Below are positions 55,706 through 64,000 of a DNA stretch of 64,000 nucleotides, piece after piece. The DNA comes from Denitrovibrio sp. GTDB taxonomy: Bacteria > Chrysiogenota > Deferribacteres > Deferribacterales > Geovibrionaceae. The first letter of the stretch is position 1; the number at the start of each line of letters is the position of its first letter. The notes under the pieces were generated by a model. It did not search any database. It was not told the DNA's origin and saw only the letters and a list, made by a program, of their open reading frames with translations. Location of the stretch: NCBI GenBank assembly GCA_002869185.1, contig PKTN01000001.1:434001-498000 (forward strand), read 5' to 3'. The position numbers and the translations under genes are program-made.

Positions 55706-57496
55706 TTAATCGTTTTCAACAACTTCGAACTTCATACACAACTCTTTAAGTTGTTTTTCATCGACCCTATTTGGAGCTTCACTCATCTGGTCTGTAGCTT
55801 TCTGTGTTTTAGGGAAAGCAATCACGTCTCTAATCGAGTCGGAACCAGTGAGAATTGTAGCTATTCTGTCTACTCCAAATGCTATACCGCCGTGAGGAGG
55901 TGTTCCGTACTTAAGAGCTTCTATAAAGAAACCAAATTTGTACTCTCTCTCCTCTGGTGTAAATCCAAGAGCACTAAACATCTTCTCCTGAACGTCACTA
56001 CGGTGAATCCTAATAGAACCACCACCAATCTCTGAACCGTTCAGAACAAGGTCATATGCCTTAGCTCTCATCTTTTTAGGATCTGTGTCAAACAACGGGA
56101 TATCTTCGTCAAGCGGTGCTGTAAATGGGTGGTGCATAGCAACATAACGTTTCTCATCTTCATCATAATCGAGAAGTGGGAAATCAAGTACCCATACGAA
56201 AGAGTAATCATCCTCACCATAAAGCTCGAGATCTTTACCAAGCTTCAGTCTAAGTTTAGACATGTAAAGGTTAACAATGTTCTCTTTTCCAGCTCCAAAG
56301 AATATAATATCTCCAGGCTGTCCATCCATAGCACTAACTATACTATCGGCTGTATCTCCTAAAAACTTAACTATTGGAGATTGTAGCCAGTCTTCATTAA
56401 CTTTAATATATGCAAGACCACCAGCACCAAGTGATGTAGCGAGGTCTGTATAAGCATCAATATCTTTTCTTGAAAACTTAGTACCGCCACCTTTAGCATT
56501 GATAGCTTTGATAACTCCGCCTTCTGCAACAACATCTTTAAACACTTTAAATCCACAATCTGCGACAAGATCATTGATAGTTTTAAGAAACATGTCAAAT
56601 CTTGTGTCAGGAGCATCGTGTCCGTATTTTTCCATAGCTTCATCGTATGACATTCTAGGGAAGCCTCTCTCAAGCTTAACATCTTTGATGTCGCCAAATA
56701 TCTTAATGAATAGACCTTCAAGAAGCTCCATAAGATCTTCTCTGTCTATAAATGACATCTCCATATCAAGCTGAGTAAATTCAGGCTGACGGTCGGCTCT
56801 GAGGTCTTCGTCACGGAAACATTTAACGATCTGGAAGTACTTGTCGTAGCCACCAACCATAAGAAGTTGCTTGAACATCTGTGGTGATTGAGGGAGAGCG
56901 TAGCATCTGCCAGGGTTAACACGTGAAGGGACGAGATAGTCTCTAGCGCCTTCAGGAGTACTCTTTGTAAGGAATGGTGTCTCTATATCGAGGAAATCGT
57001 TAGCATAGAGGTACTCTCTCATAATACGAGTTAATTTGTGACGTGTTATAAGGTTGTTTTGTATAGTCCTTCTACGAAGGTCTAAGTATCTGTATTTAAG
57101 TCTGATATCTTCATTTGCGTTAGTAAAATCATCTATCATAAATGGAGGAGTGAGTGAACTGTTAAGTATTCTGAGTTCAGAAACAGTAACTTCAACTTCG
57201 CCTGTAGGGAGTTTTTCGTTAATAGTCCCTTCTGGTCTCATACCCACTGTACCTTTAATAGCGAGAACAAATTCGTTTCTGATACCATCTGCTACAGCGT
57301 GAACATCTTTGTTGAACTCAGGGCTCATCACTACTTGAGTAAGTCCTGCTCTGTCTCTAAGGTCTACGAATATAACGCCACCGTGATCTCTACGCCTTTG
57401 AACCCAGCCCATAAGGCATACTTCTTCGCCAATGTTTGATGCATTTAGCTGTATACAGTTATGCGATCTTCTCCAATCGCCCATGTGTGAAAGCAA
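55706..57496 (-). CDS. aspS: Aspartyl-tRNA synthetase
   Basis: 596 residues, bacterial-type with OB-fold anticodon domain (about 15-110), class II catalytic core, and the GAD insertion (about 290-420). Motif 2 QMFKQLLMVGGYDKYFQIVKCFRDED; motif 3 HGGIAFGVDRIATIL. The start is TTG at 57496, seven bases after AGGAGG; the ATG four codons later is 19 bases away, so I preferred TTG. Two bases after the hisS stop, an operon pair. Confidence 0.95.
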   Translation of the reverse strand: MLSHMGDWRRSHNCIQLNASNIGEEVCLMGWVQRRRDHGGVIFVDLRDRAGLTQVVMSPEFNKDVHAVADGIRNEFVLAIKGTVGMRPEGTINEKLPTGEVEVTVSELRILNSSLTPPFMIDDFTNANEDIRLKYRYLDLRRRTIQNNLITRHKLTRIMREYLYANDFLDIETPFLTKSTPEGARDYLVPSRVNPGRCYALPQSPQMFKQLLMVGGYDKYFQIVKCFRDEDLRADRQPEFTQLDMEMSFIDREDLMELLEGLFIKIFGDIKDVKLERGFPRMSYDEAMEKYGHDAPDTRFDMFLKTINDLVADCGFKVFKDVVAEGGVIKAINAKGGGTKFSRKDIDAYTDLATSLGAGGLAYIKVNEDWLQSPIVKFLGDTADSIVSAMDGQPGDIIFFGAGKENIVNLYMSKLRLKLGKDLELYGEDDYSFVWVLDFPLLDYDEDEKRYVAMHHPFTAPLDEDIPLFDTDPKKMRAKAYDLVLNGSEIGGGSIRIHRSDVQEKMFSALGFTPEEREYKFGFFIEALKYGTPPHGGIAFGVDRIATILTGSDSIRDVIAFPKTQKATDQMSEAPNRVDEKQLKELCMKFEVVEND

Positions 57497-57497
57497 T

Positions 57498-58760
57498 TTA
57501 GTTCCTCCTCAGTTTATCTGAAATATACTCATTAATATTTGAAATCTCTATCTCTTCCTGTCCACCTGATTCCATATCTCTCACGGTGGCAGTATTTTTA
57601 GCCATTTCATCCTCACCTAATACTATGGTGAACCTAGCACCATTCTTATCAGCGAGTGAGAATTGTTTCTTCATCTTTCTAAAATCATAGTCCATATCTG
57701 CACTAATACCAGCGTCACGAAGCAATTTAACAACTTTTACCGCCGCTTTGTCAGATATATCTTTAAATGAGACAACGAAAGCATCTATTTCGTTCTCTTT
57801 TTCTGTTTCATCGAGCATGCAAAGAGCGACTATCCTGTCTATACCAGTTGCAAAGCCTATCCCCGGAACTTCTGGTCCACCGAGTAGTTTAATGAGACCA
57901 TCATAACGTCCACCAGCACCAACAGCAGCCTGAGCTCCAAGCTTGTCTGTAACCATCTCGAAAGCTGTACGGACATAATAATCTAGTCCACGAACCATCA
58001 TAGGGTTTATATTATATGGTACTTCGAGGGCATCTAGATAGCTTTTAACACCTGTAAAGTGTTCCTCACAACCATCACAAAGATGGTCAAGAGCAACAGG
58101 AGCTAATTTTGTTATAGTTTTACAATTTGGGTTCTTGCAATCAAGTATACGCATTGGATTCTTATCTAGTCTGCGTAAGCAATCTTCACATAGCTCTTCT
58201 TTGTGGTCAGTAAAATAATCTATAAGTTTTTCGTAATACGCAGGTCTACACTCTGGACAACCGATGGAGTTGATCTCCATAGAAACATATTTGTCTATCC
58301 CAAGGTTTTCTGCGAGTTTATACAATATACATATAACATCTGCGTCAATAGCAGGTCCAGCAGAACCAAAAACCTCTATACCTGCCTGTGTAAACTGTCT
58401 GAAACGACCCTTCTGTGGGCGTTCCCTACGAAACATAGGTCCTATATAGTAGTATTTTGAAGTTGCTGGGGGGTTGTATAGTTTATTCTCCACATATGCA
58501 CGCACTATAGACGCTGTCCCCTCTGGGCGGAGTGCGACGTGAGTACCATCTCTATCCTCGAAGGCGAACATCTCCTTCTCAACGATATCTGTGGTAGAAC
58601 CTATACCTCTATTAAAAACTTCTGTCTTTTCAAGAACAGGAAGATAAAACTCCTGATAATTGAAAGAATTGAATGTTTCTTTTAATATTTTTTCGACTTT
58701 TTGCCAATATCTGGACTCGAGACCATATATATCTCTGAATCCTTTAACTTTTTTATACAC
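57498..58760 (-). CDS. hisS: Histidyl-tRNA synthetase
   Basis: 420 residues. Class II core with KGFRDIYGLESRYWQ, motif 2 YYIGPMFRRERPQKGRFRQFTQAG, HisA motif MVRGLDYYVRTAFE and AGGRYDGLI, and C-terminal anticodon domain. GTG start at 58760 with GGAGG ten bases before. A four-Cys cluster (CEDCLRRL, CKNPNC, CDGCEEH) in the insertion may bind zinc, unlike E. coli HisRS. Confidence 0.95.
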   Translation of the reverse strand: MYKKVKGFRDIYGLESRYWQKVEKILKETFNSFNYQEFYLPVLEKTEVFNRGIGSTTDIVEKEMFAFEDRDGTHVALRPEGTASIVRAYVENKLYNPPATSKYYYIGPMFRRERPQKGRFRQFTQAGIEVFGSAGPAIDADVICILYKLAENLGIDKYVSMEINSIGCPECRPAYYEKLIDYFTDHKEELCEDCLRRLDKNPMRILDCKNPNCKTITKLAPVALDHLCDGCEEHFTGVKSYLDALEVPYNINPMMVRGLDYYVRTAFEMVTDKLGAQAAVGAGGRYDGLIKLLGGPEVPGIGFATGIDRIVALCMLDETEKENEIDAFVVSFKDISDKAAVKVVKLLRDAGISADMDYDFRKMKKQFSLADKNGARFTIVLGEDEMAKNTATVRDMESGGQEEIEISNINEYISDKLRRN

Positions 58761-58824
58761 CTGAGCTTAACCTCCGCAAACTCAAGTAATATTCCAATTT
58801 AGCTCTGTAGTCAACATGGAATAC

Positions 58825-59523
58825 TTACAATTTGAATTTTGTTTTCGCAATATCCACTATAGCGAGTGATGCTTCTGTTATCTCGATCTTAGAAAGGTTT
58901 AAAATGCCGTTATACATCCAATGATCATCTATACTGCGATCAAAATAGTGTTTAAAATACTTACGCTTACGGTTATCAACATCTTTAATCTTTTCATGGG
59001 CATCTTTATCTGAGAGCTCTTCCCTCATCGCAACCCATTTAATACGGTCTTCCATTTTTGCTACAAGACGAAAATGTAGAGCTGCTGGATGGTCTTCAAG
59101 GATGCACACCCCTCCTCTACCAAGGATTACAGCATTCATCTGATCTGCAGCTTTATTTATAATCTTTCGTACCATATTCTGAAATGCTTCAGCGTCTGTT
59201 ATATTCTCTTGAGATCCATATGTTTGAAAAAATGCTTCATGCTCTTCAGACATCATCTGTTTGAGTGTCTTTGGTGTGTAGTCTGTAGTGCTAAACAAGT
59301 CACTAAACATATTTACATCAAAATATTTTGACATAAAAGAACGAACAGTAGAATGCTCTTCCTCGTCAAACATTTTAATTTTATCTTCGTCTGAGCCAGA
59401 AAGTATAGCTGCAAACTTTACTAGTTCTTTATTAAATAGGCGAAATTTGAGTTGTTCTGCAACCCTTTCAGCTACATACTCGCCACCACAACCGTACTGC
59501 CTAGATATTGTTATAACTGCCAT
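58825..59523 (-). CDS. Cytidylate kinase-like protein
   Basis: 232 residues, PF13189-like cytidylate kinase-like family. P-loop ITISRQYGCGGEYVAERVAEQL at residues 4-25, and NAVILGRGGVCIL near residue 135. It is not the canonical Cmk; nucleotide substrate is unknown. Start overlaps the end of folK by 13 bases, so it is likely co-transcribed. Cytosolic. Confidence 0.8.
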   Translation of the reverse strand: MAVITISRQYGCGGEYVAERVAEQLKFRLFNKELVKFAAILSGSDEDKIKMFDEEEHSTVRSFMSKYFDVNMFSDLFSTTDYTPKTLKQMMSEEHEAFFQTYGSQENITDAEAFQNMVRKIINKAADQMNAVILGRGGVCILEDHPAALHFRLVAKMEDRIKWVAMREELSDKDAHEKIKDVDNRKRKYFKHYFDRSIDDHWMYNGILNLSKIEITEASLAIVDIAKTKFKL

Positions 59524-60017
59524 ACTGGAACCCCCAACTTCTTTATACCAAGATCGTCCTTTAATATTTTTAACATATTATCAATACTCAAGCAACTTAC
59601 AGGGTGTTTATAGTTAGGATTAATTTCTAATATTGGATAAAGGACAAAGCTTCTGTTAGCCATTTGCGGATGCGGAATGGTTAAACAATCAGATTCAAAC
59701 ATCTCATTATTATAGTCGATAATATCTATATCTATAACCCTAGTGTACCATTTTCCACTATTCTCTCTACCCATCCTTTTTTCTATATGCTTCAAAGTAG
59801 ATAAAAGCTCCTCTGGTGGCATATCTGAAGAGATAGATACACATAGATTAAAATATGCATCCTGATCGTCTTTAAGGAGTGATTCGGTTTTATAAATTGA
59901 AGATACTGATTGGATATCACAAAATGAATTTATATATAATAAAGCCTGACAAAGGTTTTTAGATTTCTTTCCTAGGTTGCTACCTAATCCAAGAATCGCG
60001 CAAGTCTTTCTGCTCAA
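59511..60017 (-). CDS. folK: 2-amino-4-hydroxy-6-hydroxymethyldihydropteridine diphosphokinase
   Basis: 168 residues. Pyrophosphorylates hydroxymethyl-pterin in folate synthesis. AILGLGSNLGKKSKN at the N-terminus, then HIEKRMGRENSGKWYTRVIDIDIIDYNN and IPHPQMANRSFVLYPIL, the HPPK signature with metal-binding aspartates (DIDI). The start is TTG at 60017, seven bases after GAGAGG, inside plsC (38-base overlap). Folate synthesis links it to folA at 2894. Confidence 0.92.
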   Translation of the reverse strand: MSRKTCAILGLGSNLGKKSKNLCQALLYINSFCDIQSVSSIYKTESLLKDDQDAYFNLCVSISSDMPPEELLSTLKHIEKRMGRENSGKWYTRVIDIDIIDYNNEMFESDCLTIPHPQMANRSFVLYPILEINPNYKHPVSCLSIDNMLKILKDDLGIKKLGVPVWQL

Positions 60018-60696
60018 CTTCCATCCTCTCTCTGATAAGCGCTAGTAAATCTCTGTCTTTCAGACCGTCTGGACTGACAGGATCCATGAAGCGTACTTTT
60101 ACTTTTTGGAATGGGTTAGCAAGAAAACTCCCCTTCGATAAAGAGTTTCTTGTGCCTTCTAATACAAAAGGTGCTATTTCGAGACCAGTTCTAACAGCGA
60201 GCACAAAAGCTCCTCTTTTAAAAGGGAGCATATCACCATCTGGCGATCTTGTTCCCTCTGGGAATAGCATTACAGAATAGCCTTCCTGAATCTTTTTAGC
60301 TGCTTCAAAGAGGCTCTTCAAAGCATCACGGCTTTCGCCTCTATTTATCGGAATAATTCCAAGTGCTTTGATACCAAAACCAAAGACAGGAATTTTAAAA
60401 AGTTCTTCTTTAGCCATAAAGAGGAAATCTTTATTTACTATAGCAAGAAGCAAAAATATATCGACATAACTCTGGTGGTTACCCATAAAGACATAGTTCT
60501 TAGAAGGGTCAATCTTTTCCATCCCTTCGATATCGTATCTAACAGAGAATATAAGCGTATTTGCTTTAGCCCATACCTTAGCAAGCGTAAAAAATATATT
60601 CTTACCAAAGATTAAAAATACAGCTCCAATGGTAACCAAAAATAGCGTACAAAGTGCAAGAGCTGGCCAAACAAAAATACTATATATTATTTTCAT
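59980..60696 (-). CDS. plsC: 1-acyl-sn-glycerol-3-phosphate acyltransferase
   Basis: 238 residues. N-terminal membrane helices (about 1-35), then the acyltransferase motifs NHQSYVDIFLLL (HX4D), KEELFKIPVFG, and FPEGTRSPDG near residue 140. It acylates lysophosphatidate to phosphatidate. The start ATG overlaps the flavoprotein stop by four bases. Confidence 0.93.
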   Translation of the reverse strand: MKIIYSIFVWPALALCTLFLVTIGAVFLIFGKNIFFTLAKVWAKANTLIFSVRYDIEGMEKIDPSKNYVFMGNHQSYVDIFLLLAIVNKDFLFMAKEELFKIPVFGFGIKALGIIPINRGESRDALKSLFEAAKKIQEGYSVMLFPEGTRSPDGDMLPFKRGAFVLAVRTGLEIAPFVLEGTRNSLSKGSFLANPFQKVKVRFMDPVSPDGLKDRDLLALIRERMEVEQKDLRDSWIR

Positions 60697-62063
60697 TTAA
60701 TTTTTCCTGCGATGTCCCCTAATGTACTAGAAAATGTTGGATGATTAAAAACAAAATCTTCTAACTTGGTCAATGGCATTTTAGACTGAACCATCATAGC
60801 AAATGTAGAAACAAGCTCACTCGCCCCACTACCAACCGCATGGCAACCTAAAATCTTTTTCGTATCAGGTGCATATATTATCTTAACAAATCCTCTTATA
60901 GTCCCTTGAACGATTGATCTTTCAAAGTTTTTAAATGAGTGCTTAAGTACTTTGAATTCAACACCTGTAGTTTTGGCTCCTGCCTCGGAAAGACCAACAG
61001 AGGCTATCTCTGGGTCGAGTTTAAGAATACGAGGACAAAGATCTGCTGAGATGTTCTTCTTCTTTTCTAGAATTTCGGTTGATGCGATATCAGCAGACAT
61101 ATATGCCCAATTTACGAACATATTCATACCTGTTGCATCACCAACCATATATACATCTTTATTAGAGGTTCTTAGTTTTTTTGTGAGTTTAGGATAGCCT
61201 TTTTCATCAAATTTTATCCCTGCACATTCTGGAATGAGCTTACCTAAATTTGGTGCTCTACCAACAGAAACAAAAACTTCTTCACCTTCTATCTTATTCT
61301 CATCATCAAGGAATATAATTGTCTTGTTACCAACTTTTTCTATCCTATCTACTGAGACACCTTTAAGTATCTCAACACCACTCTTTCTGAATTGGTCTTC
61401 AAACTCTTTAACAACCTGAGCATCGATAGAAGAAAGGAGTCTTTCACCCTTTTCAATGATAGTAACTTGACTACCTATCCTCTTAAAGAAGGTTGCGTAC
61501 TCTGTGCCAATGAAACCGCCACCGACAATAACAACACTTTTAGGTGCAGATTCTAGGTCAAAAAGATTAGTAGTATCTAAGAGTTTTTTAGTTGATGGGA
61601 CATTAGTTCCCATATTATTAGAACCAGTTGCAATAATAGCTTTTTCAAATTGGATTAGTCTTTCATTATCATCAGATGTTACTTTGATACTGTTTTTGTC
61701 AGCAAATTCTGCAAAACCATTCATCAGAGTCACACCACTAGTTGAAAGATCATCTATAAAGCCTTTTACTACTTTACCTGTGACTGTTTCGACATATTTT
61801 CTTGCTTTTTTAAAATCAAAATGAAATTCATGGTTACATTCAGAATCAACAAAGTTAGACGTTTTATTTACAAAACGCTCATATAGGTGGCTTACATGCA
61901 AAAGTGTATTAGAAACAACACTTCCACCACTGCAATAGTTTCCACCAACACATTTATCCACAAGCAAAACTTGTTTACCTGCGTCAGCAAGCTTTTTCGC
62001 AGTTTCGATGCCGGCAGGACCGGCACCGATAACTACTATTTCATAATTTTCAATTTCAGACAA
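60693..62063 (-). CDS. Lpd/SthA-like FAD-NAD(P) oxidoreductase lacking the redox disulfide
   Basis: 456 residues. FAD motif IVVIGAGPAGIETAKKL, NAD motif VVIVGGGFIGTEYATFF, and VYMVGDATGMNMF. The redox motif reads GGNYCSGGSVVSN: only the first Cys remains, and the second is Val. The C-terminal HPTFSSTLGD has Ser where the catalytic Glu sits in dihydrolipoamide dehydrogenase. So neither a lipoamide nor a mercuric reductase reaction is likely; soluble transhydrogenase-like activity is possible. TTG start at 62063, just after ahcY. Confidence 0.8.
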   Translation of the reverse strand: MSEIENYEIVVIGAGPAGIETAKKLADAGKQVLLVDKCVGGNYCSGGSVVSNTLLHVSHLYERFVNKTSNFVDSECNHEFHFDFKKARKYVETVTGKVVKGFIDDLSTSGVTLMNGFAEFADKNSIKVTSDDNERLIQFEKAIIATGSNNMGTNVPSTKKLLDTTNLFDLESAPKSVVIVGGGFIGTEYATFFKRIGSQVTIIEKGERLLSSIDAQVVKEFEDQFRKSGVEILKGVSVDRIEKVGNKTIIFLDDENKIEGEEVFVSVGRAPNLGKLIPECAGIKFDEKGYPKLTKKLRTSNKDVYMVGDATGMNMFVNWAYMSADIASTEILEKKKNISADLCPRILKLDPEIASVGLSEAGAKTTGVEFKVLKHSFKNFERSIVQGTIRGFVKIIYAPDTKKILGCHAVGSGASELVSTFAMMVQSKMPLTKLEDFVFNHPTFSSTLGDIAGKIK

Positions 62064-62066
62064 AAG

Positions 62067-63467
62067 TTAGTACCTGTAATGACCAGGCTTGTAAGGGCCT
62101 TCTACTTTAACACCGATGTAATCAGCTTGCTCTTTAGAAAGCGTAGTAAGCTTTACACCAATTTTTGCAAGGTGAAGTCTAGCAACTTCCTCGTCAAGCA
62201 CTTTACTAAGGATGTAAACACCTGGCTTGTATGTCTCTTTGTTTTTCCAAAGGTCGATCTGAGCGAGTGTTTGGTTAGCAAATGAGTTACTCATTACAAA
62301 TGATGGGTGACCTGTAGCACAACCAAGGTTTACAAGGCGTCCTTCAGCAAGCATGAATATTTCATGACCATCTTTAAATGTATATTTATCTACCTGAGGC
62401 TTGATGTTTGTCTTAACGATACCTGCGAGGTTTTCAAGTTTCTCTACCTGAATTTCATTGTCGAAGTGACCGATGTTACAAACGATAGCCTGATCTTTCA
62501 TTTTTTCCATATGCTCTGCACGGATAATGTCTTTGTTACCTGTTGTAGTAACATAGATGTCACCTATACCGAGTGTGTCTTCAACTGTTTTAACTTGGAA
62601 TCCTGCCATTGCAGCCTGAAGAGCACAGATTGGGTCGATTTCAGTAACCATAACGATAGCACCAAGTCCTCTGAGGGATTCAGCACAACCTTTACCAACG
62701 TCACCGTAACCACAAACAACAGCGACTTTACCAGCGATCATTACATCTGTTGCACGCTTGATACCGTCTACAAGAGACTCACGGCAACCGTAAAGGTTAT
62801 CAAATTTAGATTTTGTAACTGAGTCGTTAACATTAATAGCAGGAACAAGAAGCTCACCCTTCTCCATCATATGGTAGAGTCTGTGAACACCAGTTGTTGT
62901 CTCTTCAGAAACACCTTTCCAGTCAGCTACTGTCTCTTTCCAACGGTTAGGGTTTTCAGCGAGAATCTTTTTAAGCTGAGCGAGGAAAACGCCCTCTTCT
63001 ACTGTTTCAGGAGCTTTATCAAGGATAGAAGCATCTGACTCCGCTTTGTTACCAACGTGGATCATCATTGTAGCATCGCCACCATCGTCAACAATAAGCT
63101 CTGGTCCTTTTCCACCAGGAAAACGAAGAGCCATATCTGTACACCACCAGTACTCCTCAAGTGTTTCGCCCTTCCAAGCGAATACAGGAACACCTGATTT
63201 TGCTATTGCAGCAGCAGCGTGGTCTTGAGTTGAGAAGATGTTACAGCTACACCAGCGAACATCGGCACCGAGAGCAACAAGTGTCTCGATAAGTACTGCA
63301 GTTTGAATTGTCATATGGAGAGAACCCATGATACGAACACCTTTAAGAGGCTGCTCTTTTGCATATTTCTCTCTTGTGGCCATAAGACCTGGCATTTCAT
63401 GTTCAGCGATAGTAATCTCTTTACGACCAAATTCAGCCAAGCTTATGTCAGCAACTTTATAATCCAT
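62067..63467 (-). CDS. ahcY: Adenosylhomocysteinase
   Basis: 466 residues. Cleaves S-adenosylhomocysteine to adenosine and homocysteine. Signature [20 protein letters not shown] near residues 48-67, NAD-binding [18 protein letters not shown] near 257, NIGHFDNEI, and C-terminal PYKPGHYRY with the NAD-contact Lys-Tyr. It is separated from metK by a hairpin, and works with it in the SAM cycle. Length fits the bacterial subtype with an insertion. Confidence 0.96.
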   Translation of the reverse strand: MDYKVADISLAEFGRKEITIAEHEMPGLMATREKYAKEQPLKGVRIMGSLHMTIQTAVLIETLVALGADVRWCSCNIFSTQDHAAAAIAKSGVPVFAWKGETLEEYWWCTDMALRFPGGKGPELIVDDGGDATMMIHVGNKAESDASILDKAPETVEEGVFLAQLKKILAENPNRWKETVADWKGVSEETTTGVHRLYHMMEKGELLVPAINVNDSVTKSKFDNLYGCRESLVDGIKRATDVMIAGKVAVVCGYGDVGKGCAESLRGLGAIVMVTEIDPICALQAAMAGFQVKTVEDTLGIGDIYVTTTGNKDIIRAEHMEKMKDQAIVCNIGHFDNEIQVEKLENLAGIVKTNIKPQVDKYTFKDGHEIFMLAEGRLVNLGCATGHPSFVMSNSFANQTLAQIDLWKNKETYKPGVYILSKVLDEEVARLHLAKIGVKLTTLSKEQADYIGVKVEGPYKPGHYRY

Positions 63468-63491
63468 TTAATTGTCTCCTTAAATATTAGA

Positions 63492-63522
63492 AAAGCACCC
63501 ACAGTGAACCTGCGAGTGCTTT
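63492..63522 (-). terminator. Hairpin between metK and ahcY (partial terminator or processing site)
   Basis: Minus strand arms AAAGCACTC (63522-63514) and GGGTGCTTT (63500-63492) pair over nine bases (one G-U), and GCAG/CTGT add four inside, around a five-base loop. A short T run TTTTCT follows, so it may be a leaky terminator that lowers ahcY relative to metK. Confidence 0.55.
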
Positions 63523-63534
63523 ATTTGTTTGATA

Positions 63535-64000
63535 TTATTTTACGGCAGACTTGAGTTCGTCTACTTTATTTGTTTGTTCCCATGAAAATTCGTTACGTCC
63601 AAAATGACCGTAAGCTGCTGTTTGTCTAAAGATTGGCTTTCTTAGATCAAGAGCCTCCATGATACCTTTAGGTGTAAGGTCAAAAACCTTGCTAACAGCT
63701 TCTTCAATTTTCTCTTCTGATATAGTGTTTGTGCCGAAAGTGTTAACCATAACGCTAACAGGATCAACGACACCAATTGCGTAAGCAACTTGAACTTCAC
63801 ATCTGGATGCAAGACCAGCAGCTACGATATTCTTAGCTACCCATCTAGAAGCATAAGCAGCTTAACGGTCAACCTTCGATGGGTCTTTACCACTGAAAGC
63901 TCCACCACCATGACGTCCCATACCTCCGTATGTATCTACGATAATCTTACGACCAGTAAGACCACAGTCTCCCATAGGTCCACCGATAACGAAACGTCCT
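63535..64000 (-). pseudogene. metK: S-adenosylmethionine synthetase, interrupted by an in-frame TAA (N-terminal part beyond window)
   Basis: The minus-strand frame read from 64000 gives [43 protein letters not shown], then TAA at 63864-63862, and then [16 protein letters not shown] through to the stop at 63535. MetK normally has DRSAAYAARYVAKN here: the stop replaces the serine, which TCA would encode with a single base change. The Met at 63750 is internal, so a protein starting there is unlikely. The rest is intact, including the C-terminus. Either a nonsense mutation, a sequence error or, least likely, readthrough. Confidence 0.75.

Noticed and set aside
57484..57496. ATG at 57484 as the aspS start
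   Set aside because: It is 19 bases from the AGGAGG site; the TTG at 57496 is seven bases away and keeps the family N-terminus.
63468..63534. SAH or SAM riboswitch before ahcY
   Set aside because: The spacer is 67 bases with only one simple hairpin; no consensus elements of these riboswitches.
63535..63750. A separate 71-residue ORF downstream of metK
   Set aside because: It is the C-terminal part of MetK in the same frame; its Met is internal and conserved sequence continues upstream across the TAA.
1..64000. tRNA, rRNA, CRISPR, insertion sequence or phage genes
   Set aside because: No cloverleaf-like sequence, repeated spacers, transposase or phage proteins were seen in the intergenic stretches or translations.

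Overview
The window is a dense, AT-rich bacterial chromosome segment of about 55 protein genes, mostly on the minus strand. It carries core anabolic and housekeeping functions: pyrimidine, folate/thymidylate, aspartate-family amino acid, pantothenate, SAM-cycle and menaquinone synthesis, aminoacyl-tRNA synthetases and RecG. The organism is a Gram-negative (diderm). It has an Mla-type phospholipid transport cassette, lipoproteins with lipoboxes, a periplasmic metal-binding protein, and menaquinone made by the futalosine route (MqnD). The gene mix suggests a Deferribacterota-like or delta-proteobacterium-like anaerobe; this is inference, and the window has no rRNA or tRNA gene to settle it.

Layout. 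1-1132: 3' -truncated CitA/DcuS-type sensor kinase. 1247-2880: plus-strand glycosyltransferase and AhpD-like protein. 2894-4218: folA-thyA. 4244-10344: a tightly overlapping run with two transferases of the rSAM/selenodomain-associated families, a TVP38 membrane protein, a Mer/Lpd-like flavoprotein, an ICMT-like methyltransferase and ptsP. 10399-14454: mqnD and mlaD-mlaF-mlaE, where MlaD carries a predicted C-terminal beta-barrel. 14454-18808: alr, prfB, pmbA, an ArgA-like acetyltransferase and a lipoprotein. 19029-21792: plus-strand pyrR-pyrB-pyrC behind an attenuator. 21853-27193: HD-GYP sensor and an iron/chelate ABC importer. 27787-28102: a gene-free stretch that I read as a small RNA gene. 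28103-33425: hom-apgM-lysC-cimA. 33567-36542: hybrid histidine kinase. 36615-41554: carB-pyrK-pyrD. 41834-45449: accessory surface/lipoprotein genes. 45650-50226: alcohol dehydrogenase, SWIM protein, recG, cheW. 50286-52329: panBCD behind a structured leader. 52462-54679: XRE-cupin regulator, gamma-carbonic anhydrase, SDR. 54761-63467: LysM lipoprotein, aspS, hisS, cytidylate-kinase-like gene, folK, plsC, a flavoprotein and ahcY. 63535-64000: metK, interrupted by an in-frame TAA.

How the genes work together. Pyrimidine synthesis is split into two units (pyrRBC and carB-pyrK-pyrD). The hom-apgM-lysC-cimA block joins threonine and isoleucine supply, with the apgM-like protein a candidate homoserine kinase. 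ahcY and metK form the two ends of the SAM cycle.

The most notable non-coding signals are these: (i) a candidate sRNA at 27881-28027 (minus) with a perfect-consensus promoter and a C-rich terminator loop containing an anti-Shine-Dalgarno sequence; (ii) a pan-motif-like leader before panB with bulged adenosines and a hairpin over the ribosome site; (iii) a pyr leader combining a 12-codon ORF, a U-tract and a terminator. Two coding oddities stand out: the nonsense codon in metK, and a lipoprotein whose only well-placed start is AUA. No CRISPR array, insertion sequence, phage or tRNA was seen.
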